From assembly GCF_030680935.1 (NCBI RefSeq), contig NZ_JAUXUP010000040.1:1-40211 (forward strand): a stretch of 40,211 nucleotides of DNA, in the 5' to 3' direction. Shown in pieces: positions 8,089-15,697 of this stretch. The notes beneath the pieces were generated by a model. The model was not told the origin of the DNA, searched no databases, and was given only the letters and a program-made list of their open reading frames with translations. Source of the stretch: Polaromonas sp. (GTDB taxonomy: Bacteria; Pseudomonadota; Gammaproteobacteria; Burkholderiales; Burkholderiaceae_C). Each line of letters opens with the position of its first letter. The first letter of the stretch is position 1. The position numbers and the translations under genes are program-made.

Positions 8089-8322
8089 CTTACCTCTACT
8101 CAGGTTTCAGACTCAACGTGGCGCGCACAACGCTGCCGATGACAAGCTCAAGGAGTACGCGCGGGAACGCCCGCCGCATTTGCAAGACGCCGTTCAGCAG
8201 CGGTAATCAGTCGGTTACGGATCAACTGCAACGCCTGCCTGCGGCGATTGCTGTGTAGCTGCACAAGCTGCGCTCGAAGGCGGGCTACCATGACAAGCTT
8301 CCAGAACGACAAGGACTGACAC
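8089..8322. other. Degenerate stretch with no intact gene
   Basis: The sequence looks like decayed coding DNA. One frame (8102-8186) reads DKLKEYARERPPHLQDAVQQ before a stop. A later frame (about 8220-8310) gives LHKLRSKAGYHDKLPE just after a stop. I do not recognise the parent gene or genes. Nothing else is visible before the ribosome site of the next gene. Confidence 0.35.
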
Positions 8323-8916
8323 GTGCCCCACCTTTCCCCCATCCCCCTAGCCGAAGTCAAAGAAGACGACATTCGCGAGCGCTTTGAGCACTACCAGAAA
8401 ACCCGCGGCTTCACGCCCAACAGCATCATGACCATGGTGCGGCGGCCCAATATTGTGCGGGCCTTCATGGCGCTGAACCAGGCGGTGCTGTATGAAGGCA
8501 CGGTACCCGAAGAGACCAAGATGCTGGTCAGCCTGGCCAGCAGTTATGCAGCGGGTTGCCTGTATTGCCAGTCGCACATGACCAACCTGTCCAGCATCTA
8601 CAAGGCGTCGGACGCGAAAATTGCCGCGCTGTGGGACTTTGAGAAAAGCGAGCTGTTCAACCCGGCAGAACGCGCCGCCATCAGCCTGGCGCTCAAAGCC
8701 GGGGCCGTGCCCAACGAAGCGTCACAGGCGGACTTTGACGAATTGAAAAAGCACTACAACGACGAACAGATCGTCGAGATCGTGGCGTCGATTGCACTCT
8801 TTGGTTACCTCAACCGCTGGAACGACACCATGGCCACCTCGCTGGAGCCGCTGGCTGTCGAGGTGGCCGAGCGTGCCATTGGCGGCGTGGGCTGGCAAGT
8901 CGGCAAACACCGCTGA
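8323..8916 (+). CDS. Carboxymuconolactone decarboxylase / AhpD-like protein
   Basis: Protein of 197 residues in the CMD superfamily. The AhpD-type redox motif is present as C79-L-Y-C82 with H85 (GCLYCQSH), which in AhpD-like proteins supports peroxidase or alkylhydroperoxidase-like redox activity. PEETKMLVSLASSYAAGC and ERAAISLALKAGA fit the all-helical fold. The GTG start at 8323 was chosen for AAGGA nine bases upstream. The TauE/SafE gene follows 25 bp later on the same strand. Enzymatic identity beyond a redox-active CMD protein is not determined. Confidence 0.85.
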   Translation: MPHLSPIPLAEVKEDDIRERFEHYQKTRGFTPNSIMTMVRRPNIVRAFMALNQAVLYEGTVPEETKMLVSLASSYAAGCLYCQSHMTNLSSIYKASDAKIAALWDFEKSELFNPAERAAISLALKAGAVPNEASQADFDELKKHYNDEQIVEIVASIALFGYLNRWNDTMATSLEPLAVEVAERAIGGVGWQVGKHR

Positions 8917-8941
8917 ACGCCCTGTCGGTACACGCCACCTC

Positions 8942-9706
8942 ATGACCGCCATCCAGATCGGCCTCTTTCTGCTCTGCGTGGCGCTGGCCACTTGCGCACA
9001 AAGCCTGACCGGTTTTGCGTTTGCGCTGATCCTGCTGGGCCTGGCCGGCTTGCTGGAGCTGGCGCCGCTGGCCGACCTGGCCAATGTGGCAACCGTACTG
9101 GGCCTGGTCAATGCGCTGGTGGCCTTGCGTGGCGCGGGCCGTGCGCTGGACGTGCCAGCGTTTCGCGACATCACGCTGGGCGGCGTGGCCGGCATCCTGC
9201 TTGGGGTGGTGCTGCTGGGCTGGCTCAGCGTCAACGTGACGCTGGTGCTGCGTGTGTTGCTGGGTCTGACGGTGATCGCCTGCGCCGGGGTGGTGCAGAT
9301 GCAGACTTCGGCACTGCGTGAGCGCTCGTCGCCGGGCAGCTTCCGGCTCTGGGGCGCCGTCTCGGGCCTGCTGACCGGGCTGTTCGCTACTGGCGGGCCA
9401 CCGCTGGTTTATCACTTCTACCGCCAGCCGATGCCGCTGAAAACCGTGCGTGACACCCTGGTGGCCACATTGGCCGCCAGCGCCCTGCTGCGGCTGGCGA
9501 TGGTGCTGCCGACGGGCCAGTTCAGCGCCAATGCGCTCAAGCTGAGCCTTCTGGCTATGCCCCTGGTGTTCGGCCTGAGCTGGTGGCTGGAGAGGCACCC
9601 GCCCGGCTGGTCCCGCAGGGCGGTGCTCAGGCTGGTGTGTGCGCTGCTGGGGCTGACGGGCATGGGTCTGATTGTTCCAGCTTTGCTGCACATCATCAGA
9701 GCCTGA
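8942..9706 (+). CDS. TauE/SafE family membrane permease
   Basis: Hydrophobic protein of 254 residues with about seven or eight predicted membrane helices. It shows TauE/SafE features near the N-terminus (CAQSLTGFAFALILLGLAGL) and at the second half-repeat (AVSGLLTGLFATGGPPLVYH). The family exports or imports sulfite, sulfonates and other small anions. The ATG at 8942 was chosen because the protein then begins directly with TM1; an upstream extension of 50 residues would overlap the preceding gene. No sulfur metabolism genes adjoin it, so the substrate is open. Confidence 0.85.
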   Translation: MTAIQIGLFLLCVALATCAQSLTGFAFALILLGLAGLLELAPLADLANVATVLGLVNALVALRGAGRALDVPAFRDITLGGVAGILLGVVLLGWLSVNVTLVLRVLLGLTVIACAGVVQMQTSALRERSSPGSFRLWGAVSGLLTGLFATGGPPLVYHFYRQPMPLKTVRDTLVATLAASALLRLAMVLPTGQFSANALKLSLLAMPLVFGLSWWLERHPPGWSRRAVLRLVCALLGLTGMGLIVPALLHIIRA

Positions 9707-9727
9707 CGCCTGAATAAAATCACCGGT

Positions 9728-10183
9728 ATGAACTACTGGCTCATGAAATCCGAACCCGAGGAATGCTCGGTGGACGACGCGCTGGCCGCAAAAAATGCCA
9801 CCGTGCCCTGGGTTGGCGTGCGCAACTACCAGGCTCGCAACTTCATGCGTGACGGCATGCAGATCGGCGACGGTGTGCTGTTTTACCACTCAAGTTGTGC
9901 AGAACCGGGCATCGTCGGTCTGGCGCGGGTGGCCTCTACCGCCTACCCCGACCCGACGCAGTTTGACCCCCAGTCGCCTTATTACGATGCCAAATCAAAA
10001 CCTGAAGAGCCGCGCTGGGTGTTAGTCGATGTGCAGGTGCTTGAAAAAATCCCCAATATCACCCTGCCCGCGCTGCGCGCCCGGCCGGAGCTGGCCGACA
10101 TGCTGGTGCTCAAGAAGGGCAACCGCCTGTCTATCACACAGGTAGAGGCACGCCACTGGCAGGCGATTATCAAGGTCAAATAG
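9728..10183 (+). CDS. EVE domain protein
   Basis: Single-domain protein of 151 residues opening MNYWLMKSEPEECSVDDALA, with GVRNYQARNFMRDGMQIGDG and VLFYHSS, all typical of the EVE/PUA-like fold (thymocyte nuclear protein 1 family). EVE domains bind modified bases in nucleic acids, and stand-alone bacterial copies are widespread without a defined role. It starts 21 bp after the permease gene. AATAAAAT just upstream (9713-9720) could be a -10 element of its own promoter. Confidence 0.9.
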   Translation: MNYWLMKSEPEECSVDDALAAKNATVPWVGVRNYQARNFMRDGMQIGDGVLFYHSSCAEPGIVGLARVASTAYPDPTQFDPQSPYYDAKSKPEEPRWVLVDVQVLEKIPNITLPALRARPELADMLVLKKGNRLSITQVEARHWQAIIKVK

Positions 10184-10232
10184 GGCTGTAGCCCTTGCGC
10201 CGTTTGCGCAAGCAGCTATTTATTTAATAGCG
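10184..10232 (+). repeat. Dispersed GCTAT/ATAGC element, copy 1
   Basis: The core AGCAGCTATTTATTTAATAG forms a small inverted repeat (GCTAT...ATAGC) preceded by TTGCGCA and GTAGCCCTTGCGC. It begins right after the stop codon of the EVE gene. It is the clearest member of a family with six copies in the window (also at 12211, 16598, 27793, 28592 and 39276). The rest of the gap to 10397 holds only the ribosome site of the next gene. Confidence 0.75.
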
Positions 10233-10397
10233 ACTCAGCACTTGCACCTCTCGGGTAAAGAGCCAGAAGCCCGATCCGACCCACCACCCCATGTGACCAT
10301 ACAGACAGCCTGCGACTGACCTGCAGCATGCGCGGCTTCCTACAGCCTGCGGGCCGCTTTGCGGCAACACTGGCGCAACAATTTCTGAAGGACTTTC

Positions 10398-11444
10398 ATG
10401 CCTGCATTGCTGCCACACCCGCGTTCGCCTTTTTCCCTTCGCCTTCTGGCTGTCAGCCTGTGCTGCACGGCGCTGACCCTTGCCAGCGGCACCGCTGTTG
10501 CACAGACGGCCAAGGCCGGTACCAAAGCCTCGGCTAGCGCCGGTTTCGATATGGACGCCTTCAACAACGCCAGCGACAGCCCGCTGCTCAAAAGCGGCAG
10601 CAAGGGCGCAGCTGTGGCGCGCGCGCAGATCCTGATGGACCGCGCCTGGTTTTCCTGCGGCGAGATTGACGGGCGTTTTGCCGCCAACATGCAGCGCATG
10701 GTCAAGGCCTACCAGACTGCGCGTGGCCTGACGGTGACGGGCACGGTCACAGCCGAAACGTGGAAGTCGCTGCGTGAAGACAGTGCGCCGCTGCTGGCAA
10801 CTTACACCGTGACCGACAAGGACACCGCCGGTCCTTTCGAGAAAACACCTGCCGACATGGGCGAGCGGGCCAAAATGAAAGCGCTGGTCTACGAGTCGGT
10901 GGACGAGGCGCTGGCCGAAAAATTTCACACCAGCATCGCCTGGCTGAAGCAGCTCAACGGCGGCCGCAAGATCGAAGCGGGCAAAGACATCGTCGTGCCC
11001 AATGTGACCAGCGTTGCCGCGCCGGCCAAGGCGGCCTCTATCCAGATCGATAAATCCGAACGCGTACTGTATGTGCTGGACGCCGAGAAGCGCCCGGTCG
11101 CAGGTTTTCCGATCAGCATAGGCAATGAGAAAGACGACCCCTTGCCGGTCGGCATGTTGGCCATCAAAAACGAGGTCAAAAACCCCAGCTTCACCTATGA
11201 CCCCAAGCTGCTCAAATCCGCGCCCAAAGATGCGCCAAAGGTCGACATCGCGCCCGGTCCGAACAACCCGGTGGGCAGCATCTGGCTGGGCCTGACCAAA
11301 CCGCACTGGGGCATTCACGGTACCTCCAATCCGTCCAACGTCGGTCACTCTGAAACCAACGGCTGCATCCACCTGACCAACTGGGATGCCGAGCGCCTGT
11401 CCACCCTGGCCAAGGCTGGCTTCAAGGTTGACGTCAAGCTGTGA
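10398..11444 (+). CDS. L,D-transpeptidase with peptidoglycan-binding domain
   Basis: Secreted enzyme of 348 residues that cross-links or modifies peptidoglycan in the periplasm. A signal peptide ends near residue 36 (GTAVAQ). A PG_binding_1 domain spans about 62-125 (DGRFAANMQRMVKAYQ, GTVTAETW). A middle region (165-205) resembles a LysM-like fold. The YkuD catalytic domain (214-348) has H307 in GIHGTS and the nucleophile C323 in SETNGCIHL. The ribosome site AAGGAC precedes the ATG. It overlaps the M23 peptidase gene by four bases (GTGA), so the two enzymes are made together. Confidence 0.93.
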   Translation: MPALLPHPRSPFSLRLLAVSLCCTALTLASGTAVAQTAKAGTKASASAGFDMDAFNNASDSPLLKSGSKGAAVARAQILMDRAWFSCGEIDGRFAANMQRMVKAYQTARGLTVTGTVTAETWKSLREDSAPLLATYTVTDKDTAGPFEKTPADMGERAKMKALVYESVDEALAEKFHTSIAWLKQLNGGRKIEAGKDIVVPNVTSVAAPAKAASIQIDKSERVLYVLDAEKRPVAGFPISIGNEKDDPLPVGMLAIKNEVKNPSFTYDPKLLKSAPKDAPKVDIAPGPNNPVGSIWLGLTKPHWGIHGTSNPSNVGHSETNGCIHLTNWDAERLSTLAKAGFKVDVKL

Positions 11445-12151
11445 AACCAGCCGGTACTCATCGGCCCTGGCGCTCGGCCCTGACCTGGACTGCCGTGCTG
11501 GCGGTCGTAGCGGGTGCAGTCATCGGCACCTGGTTCCGGCCTGCGGCCACCACCCAAACGTCAGCGGTCACCAGCAGCCCACAGCAGGTTGAAGCCTTGC
11601 CGCCGGTCCGGACCGCTGCAGCTTCACCGGCGCCCGAGCCTGCGCCCAACACCGATGCGACGCCCGGCACGCCGGCTGCACCGCCCGATGCATCCGCCCT
11701 GTCACACCTGCGCACGCGCGACCTGACGCTGCCGGTCACCGGCGTGGGCCCAGCGCAACTGAGCGACACCTACACCCAGGCGCGCGCAGCCGGCGCACCG
11801 CACGAAGCGCTGGACATCATGGCGCCGCGCGGCACACCGGTGCTGGCGGTCGAAGACGGCCGGGTGGCCAGGCTGTTCCTGAGCAAGCCGGGCGGTATCA
11901 CGCTGTACCAGTTTGACCCGAGTGGCGAATACGCCTACTACTATGCGCACCTGGACGGTTATGCCGACGGCATCACAGAAGGCGCCAGCGTGCGCAAGGG
12001 TCAAGTGATAGCTTATGTGGGCAGCACCGGTAACGCGTCGCCCGACGCCCCGCACCTGCACTTTGCAATTTTCAAACTGGGGGCCGAGCGCCAGTGGTGG
12101 CGTGGAACGCCCATCAACCCTTTCCTGATCTGGCGCGACGCGAAGCCCTGA
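11441..12151 (+). CDS. M23 family metallopeptidase
   Basis: Membrane-anchored peptidoglycan endopeptidase of 236 residues. One N-terminal TM helix (about 14-31) is followed by an Ala/Pro-rich linker (35-88) and the LytM/M23 domain. Zinc ligands H121 and D125 (HEALD) and H207 in HLHF are present, with H170 (YAHL) and H205 as catalytic partners, so it should be active. The start is GTG overlapping the stop of the L,D-transpeptidase gene. The pairing of a cross-linking and a cutting enzyme suggests joint work in wall remodelling. Confidence 0.92.
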   Translation: MKPAGTHRPWRSALTWTAVLAVVAGAVIGTWFRPAATTQTSAVTSSPQQVEALPPVRTAAASPAPEPAPNTDATPGTPAAPPDASALSHLRTRDLTLPVTGVGPAQLSDTYTQARAAGAPHEALDIMAPRGTPVLAVEDGRVARLFLSKPGGITLYQFDPSGEYAYYYAHLDGYADGITEGASVRKGQVIAYVGSTGNASPDAPHLHFAIFKLGAERQWWRGTPINPFLIWRDAKP

Positions 12152-12210
12152 ACGTGACTACCGCCCTTGCGGGCCGGCCTGCGCTTCCAGCGCCATCTTT
12201 CAAGCCAAAA

Positions 12211-12260
12211 AGGCCTCCAGCCCATATCTGACAAGCGCGGGCAGCTATTTATTCAATAGC
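12211..12260 (+). repeat. Dispersed GCTAT/ATAGC element, copy 2
   Basis: GGCAGCTATTTATTCAATAG (followed by C) matches copy 1 in the core and is preceded by the fuller flank GGCCTCCAGCCCATATCTGA. It lies in the 241-bp gap between the M23 and VOC genes, in which nothing else is recognised. Confidence 0.75.
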
Positions 12261-12392
12261 AGATCACCAGGCGTCTCAGTCGCAGCCGCAGTCGAATGCG
12301 ATGTATGCATGCCAGGCAGCGGCGGTATTAGACTGAACACCCCGCCATCCCGTCAGTCGCAGCGCCCGATTTTTTTTCAACCAGGAGCCGCC

Positions 12393-12788
12393 GTGTTTTC
12401 ACATGTTTTTCTGGGCGTCAACAACTTTGAGCGCGCACTGGCTTTTTACAGCGCAATTATGGACACGCTGGGTATCCAGCAGCGCTTTTGCGAGCCAGGC
12501 AGGCCCTGGGCCGGCTGGCACAGCGCCGGTGCCACGCGCCCGCTTCTTGTCATTGCAGCGCCGCACAACGGCATGCCGCACGAGGCGGGCAACGGGCAAA
12601 TGATCGCCCTGCTGGCCGACAGCCGGGCCGCCGTGCGTCGGGCCCATGAAACCGCGTTGCGCCATGGCGGCAGCGACGAAGGTGCGCCGGGCTTGCGGCC
12701 GCACTACCACCCCCATTACTACGGCGCCTATTTTCGCGACCCTGAGGGCAACAAGCTCTGCGTCGCCTGCCATGAGCCGGAGAACTGA
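12393..12788 (+). CDS. VOC family protein (glyoxalase/dioxygenase fold)
   Basis: Protein of 131 residues with the paired beta-alpha-beta-beta-beta modules of the vicinal oxygen chelate superfamily. It opens FSHVFLGVNNFERALAFYSA and ends YYGAYFRDPEGNKLCVACHE, where the His near the start and the Glu in DPEGNK are usual metal ligands. The GTG start at 12393 was chosen for the CAGGAG site eight bases upstream and because homology begins there. Substrate is unknown. It is convergent with the SnoaL-like gene. Confidence 0.88.
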   Translation: MFSHVFLGVNNFERALAFYSAIMDTLGIQQRFCEPGRPWAGWHSAGATRPLLVIAAPHNGMPHEAGNGQMIALLADSRAAVRRAHETALRHGGSDEGAPGLRPHYHPHYYGAYFRDPEGNKLCVACHEPEN

Positions 12789-12814
12789 GCCGCAACGCCA
12801 TGCACCCCGATCCG

Positions 12815-13225
12815 TCAGCTCGGCGGGCCTGACGCAGGTACAAATGACGAGTGGTGATCCACGATCAACCAGTCGCTGCCCACCCGGCAATAAGTGAAGC
12901 TGAAGCGCGCAGGAAGTGCGCGTTTGACCCCATCCACCCGGGTGTGCAGGGTGTAGCTGCCAGTGTTGATGGCCATGCCCGCATACACCCGGATCCGATG
13001 CGCGCCCAGGCTGATGGTGGGCGGCGACGCCGCCAGGCAATGGCCTTCGAAATACTGGTGCAGCCCTTCTTCCGTGGTGATGAGCGCTTGCGCCGTAGTC
13101 CCCCACAACACTGCGTCGGGGTGGTACTGGGCGCAGGTCTTGGCGAGATCCCCCGCATTGAAGGCGTCCACCCAAGCCCGGGTCGCGGCCCTGACGCCTG
13201 CTTCATCTGTCTTCTGGCTGTGCAT
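12815..13225 (-). CDS. SgcJ/EcaC-type SnoaL-like (NTF2 fold) protein
   Basis: Protein of 136 residues with the NTF2-like fold of DUF4440/SgcJ-type proteins: AATRAWVDAFNAGDLAKTCA at the N-terminus, then YHPDAVLWGT, and at the end RFSFTYCRVGSDWLIVDHHS. The fold serves in small hydrolases, isomerases and calcium/calmodulin kinase association domains; no specific activity can be assigned. The ATG at 13225 has GAGGA eight bases upstream; the longer open frame to 13525 has no support. Confidence 0.8.
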   Translation of the reverse strand: MHSQKTDEAGVRAATRAWVDAFNAGDLAKTCAQYHPDAVLWGTTAQALITTEEGLHQYFEGHCLAASPPTISLGAHRIRVYAGMAINTGSYTLHTRVDGVKRALPARFSFTYCRVGSDWLIVDHHSSFVPASGPPS

Positions 13226-13413
13226 GGGATTCCTCAGAAGTGACCAAAAATTGAGATGCCGAGCTGGCGGTGGGCCGCCAGTGCGTTGCGTGGCCGGCCA
13301 AAGGTAACGCTTCACTGAAAAAAGAATGACTTTCAGCCCGTTTAGTGACATATTGTTACACTCTGTAAATTGCACGGCAGAATGCGGGAAAAAGACAAAA
13401 AAGGGAGTCTGCG

Positions 13414-14244
13414 ATGCTGTACTGGTTAAGCCTCTTGCTGTGCCTCCTGGCGGGCGTTGCAGCGCATTCTGCATACGCCCGGCAGAAGCAAAAACGGGCA
13501 CGGCGCCTGCCGCGGCATTTGCCACTGGAAACGCGTTACCTCGTTAACCAGGACGAGCTGGGTGTCTGGCAATGGCTGCAAAGCGCATTTCATAACCATC
13601 AGGTGCTGGTGAAGGTATCGGTGATTCGGTTCACCACACCGCGCACCGCCGGTCGCAGCGAGCAGTGGCACGAAATTCTCAATGGCGTCTACCCCACTTT
13701 CACGATCTGCGATGAGTATGGCCGCGTTGTCGGTTGCGTGGACGTGCAGGGTTCCCGACCCATCAGCCAGAGCCAACGGGAACTGAAGCAGAACTTGTTT
13801 GAAGATTGCGGCATTGCCTATGCTGTGGTGCGGGCGGGCAGCCTGCCCACGGCCCAGGCGATGCGCGCCGCTTTCCTGCACGAAAGCGACCAGGCTTTCC
13901 TGCACGAAAGCCCGCCGGGCCGACGCAGCGACACGGCGCCACCTGCCTTCGAGTATCAGCCCACGGTGCCCGATGTGATGCCAAGCGAGCCGCACGCGCA
14001 TACCATGTTGAACGACATCCGCGAGACCGACCTGCTGGCCATTGCAGAGGCCAAGCGCAGCCTGAGGGCCAAGCTGGAGCACAACCGCCGCAGCCGGTTT
14101 GTCAACTTCGACCCGCTCAGCAAAACCAGCAGCGGTGTGCCAGCGCCGGAGCCTGAGGATCATGGCGATGACCTGGGCGCCGAATGGCAGAACTCTTTCA
14201 TCATGCCTTTCGAGGAGAGCGCTGCGGCACCGCTGAAAAAGTAG
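13414..14244 (+). CDS. DUF2726 domain protein with N-terminal membrane anchor
   Basis: Protein of 276 residues with a hydrophobic N-terminus (2-19, a signal anchor) and a DUF2726-type domain (about 45-150): LGVWQWLQSAFHNHQVLVKV, CDEYGRVVGCVDVQ, then FEDCGIAYAVVRA. DUF2726 is related to the restriction-endonuclease-like (NERD/PD-(D/E)XK) fold, but the position usually holding a clear acidic/charged pair in beta-3 reads DVQ here, so nuclease activity is doubtful. Residues 153-166 hold a duplicated AFLHES, the product of a 24-bp tandem duplication. The C-terminal 100 residues look disordered and charged. GGGAG precedes the ATG. It is flanked by oppositely oriented genes. Confidence 0.7.
   Translation: MLYWLSLLLCLLAGVAAHSAYARQKQKRARRLPRHLPLETRYLVNQDELGVWQWLQSAFHNHQVLVKVSVIRFTTPRTAGRSEQWHEILNGVYPTFTICDEYGRVVGCVDVQGSRPISQSQRELKQNLFEDCGIAYAVVRAGSLPTAQAMRAAFLHESDQAFLHESPPGRRSDTAPPAFEYQPTVPDVMPSEPHAHTMLNDIRETDLLAIAEAKRSLRAKLEHNRRSRFVNFDPLSKTSSGVPAPEPEDHGDDLGAEWQNSFIMPFEESAAAPLKK
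13870..13911 (+). repeat. Short tandem duplication inside the DUF2726 gene
   Basis: The 18-mer GCTTTCCTGCACGAAAGC occurs at 13870-13887 and again at 13894-13911, with a period of 24 bp, in frame, encoding AFLHES twice. The 18-mer has self-complementary ends (GCTTTC/GAAAGC), so the duplication may have arisen by slippage at a small hairpin. Confidence 0.9.
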
Positions 14245-14281
14245 CGGCTTTTCGCACCATTCCGCGCCCATTCCGGCCTTG

Positions 14282-15193
14282 TCAGCCCTGCCTGGACTCC
14301 AACAGCTTCACCAGCGCCCACAACACACGGTTGGCCGGTGTCGCAATACCCAGCGCCTCGCCGCGCCTGACGATCAGGCCATTGAGATGGTCGATCTCTG
14401 TGGCTTTGCCGCGCGCCAGGTCCTGTGCGGTGGATGAAAACTGGCTGGGCATGCTGCCGGCAAGCTGATTCACTGCTGTATGAACATCACCGGCCACCTG
14501 CACCCCTTCGGCTTGCGCCACGGCCAGGCATTCGGCCACCACATCGCGCATCAGTTCACGCACGCCCTCGCCGGCCACAGTTTTGCCGTAGGGCAAATGG
14601 GTGATGGCAGAGACGGCGTTGTAAGCGCAGTTCAGGATGAGCTTGGCCCAGAGCGCGCCCGTCACGTTGGGCGAAACTTCGGTGGGCACACCAGCGGCCA
14701 TAAAAGCCTGCGCCACCGCATCGCTGTGCCTGGACGGCTCAATCACCAGATCGCCCCGGCCATGGTGCCTGACGTGGCCAGGGCCGGCCATCTCGGTCGC
14801 CACGTAGACCACGGCGGCGGCCACCGAATGCTGCGGCAACACGCTGCGCAAGCGCTGGCTGTTGTCCACGCCGTTTTGCAGGCATAACACCAGCACATCG
14901 GGTTGCAGGTAGGGCCGCATCAAGGCTCCGGCTGATTCGGTGTCCAGCGACTTCACACAAAAAAGCACCAGGTGAGCGCCCTGCACCGCGGCTGCCTCCG
15001 TGCTGGCGGCAAGCTTGACCCGTTCGTCGAAATGCATGGTTTGCAGGCGCAGGCCGCCGGCTGTGATGGGAGCCACATGCGCTGGCCGGGCAATCAGTGT
15101 CACCTCGTGACCATGCCGCGCCAGCATGCCACCGAAGTAACAACCGACGGCGCCCGCGCCCATGACGGCGACTTTGAGGGGAGAAGAATGCAT
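14282..15193 (-). CDS. panE: 2-dehydropantoate 2-reductase
   Basis: NADPH-dependent ketopantoate reductase family (PanE/ApbA) of 303 residues, catalysing ketopantoate to pantoate in pantothenate synthesis. The Rossmann fold opens with GAGAVG (12-17); LVLCLQNGVDN, the catalytic K184 in LWAKLILNCAYNA and E266 in GKATEIDHLNG are in the expected places. Many genomes carry several PanE paralogues acting on other 2-oxo acids, so the physiological substrate is probable rather than certain. No other pantothenate gene adjoins it. Confidence 0.88.
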   Translation of the reverse strand: MHSSPLKVAVMGAGAVGCYFGGMLARHGHEVTLIARPAHVAPITAGGLRLQTMHFDERVKLAASTEAAAVQGAHLVLFCVKSLDTESAGALMRPYLQPDVLVLCLQNGVDNSQRLRSVLPQHSVAAAVVYVATEMAGPGHVRHHGRGDLVIEPSRHSDAVAQAFMAAGVPTEVSPNVTGALWAKLILNCAYNAVSAITHLPYGKTVAGEGVRELMRDVVAECLAVAQAEGVQVAGDVHTAVNQLAGSMPSQFSSTAQDLARGKATEIDHLNGLIVRRGEALGIATPANRVLWALVKLLESRQG

Positions 15194-15348
15194 GCCCGGA
15201 TTCTAGAAGTTCGAAGCCTTCGCCGCCTGGCGCGGCCTATACCGCTGGCAACTGTAGGTGCTTCCTGACGGTGGGTCAGCGCGACTTCCTGCTTGAGGGC
15301 CCCGGCACTGCAGCCACACTGCATGCACATACCAACAAGGAGTTACCC

Positions 15349-15507
15349 ATGTCGATTTCACTGATTCTGCTCATCGTCCTCATCCTGATCCTCGTCGGCG
15401 CACTGCCCACCTGGGGACACAGCCGCGCATGGGGTTACGGTCCCAGCGGTGGCGTTGGCCTGATTGTCATCATCCTCATCGTGCTGCTGCTGATGGGTCG
15501 CATCTAG
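15349..15507 (+). CDS. DUF3309 small membrane protein
   Basis: Protein of 52 residues with two hydrophobic helices (3-19 and 35-50) around the conserved GALPTWGHSRAWGYGPSGG, ending LLLMGRI. This is the whole of the DUF3309 family, which is common in proteobacteria and has no known function. AAGGAG sits seven bases before the ATG at 15349, and a strong terminator follows, so it is a single-gene unit. Confidence 0.92.
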   Translation: MSISLILLIVLILILVGALPTWGHSRAWGYGPSGGVGLIVIILIVLLLMGRI

Positions 15508-15522
15508 GTCCCCAGCCATCGC

Positions 15523-15560
15523 AAAAAAAGGACTCAGCCGCAGGGCCTGAGTCCTTTTTT
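15523..15560 (+). terminator. Rho-independent terminator after the DUF3309 gene
   Basis: A perfect 8-bp GC-containing stem (GGACTCAG / CTGAGTCC) with a 9-base loop is flanked by seven A's on the left and TTTTTT on the right. It would also serve as a terminator on the opposite strand. Confidence 0.92.
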
Positions 15561-15594
15561 CTTGGGCGGACGCAAGCCGCGTGGTGCAGACTTC

Positions 15595-15697
15595 ATTCCT
15601 TTTCCACATCATTCGTGAACGCGAAGGCGAAGCGACGACAGTACAGACGTACGGCTAGCGAAGCCGACAAAGTGCACGGATGATTTGGAAATGGAAT
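15595..15697. repeat. Long inverted repeat at the hrpA 3' end
   Basis: The left arm ATTCCTTTTCCACATCATTC (15595-15614, continuing GTGAAC) is the reverse complement, with a few mismatches, of the right arm GTGCACGGATGATTTGGAAA (15672-15691, continuing TGGAAT). The centre has GTACAGACGTACGG (15641-15654). The right arm ends on the first base of the hrpA stop triplet. The central motif is nearly the same as that of the inverted repeat at 19681-19803. The transcript would form a hairpin of about 100 nt between the convergent DUF3309 and hrpA genes. Confidence 0.7.

Noticed and set aside
8810..9889. 359-residue open frame on the minus strand
   Set aside because: Antisense to the TauE/SafE gene and parts of its neighbours; Gln/His-rich translation with no domain or ribosome site.
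10224..11372. 382-residue open frame on the minus strand
   Set aside because: Antisense to the L,D-transpeptidase, whose catalytic motif is clear. The minus-strand translation has no family features.
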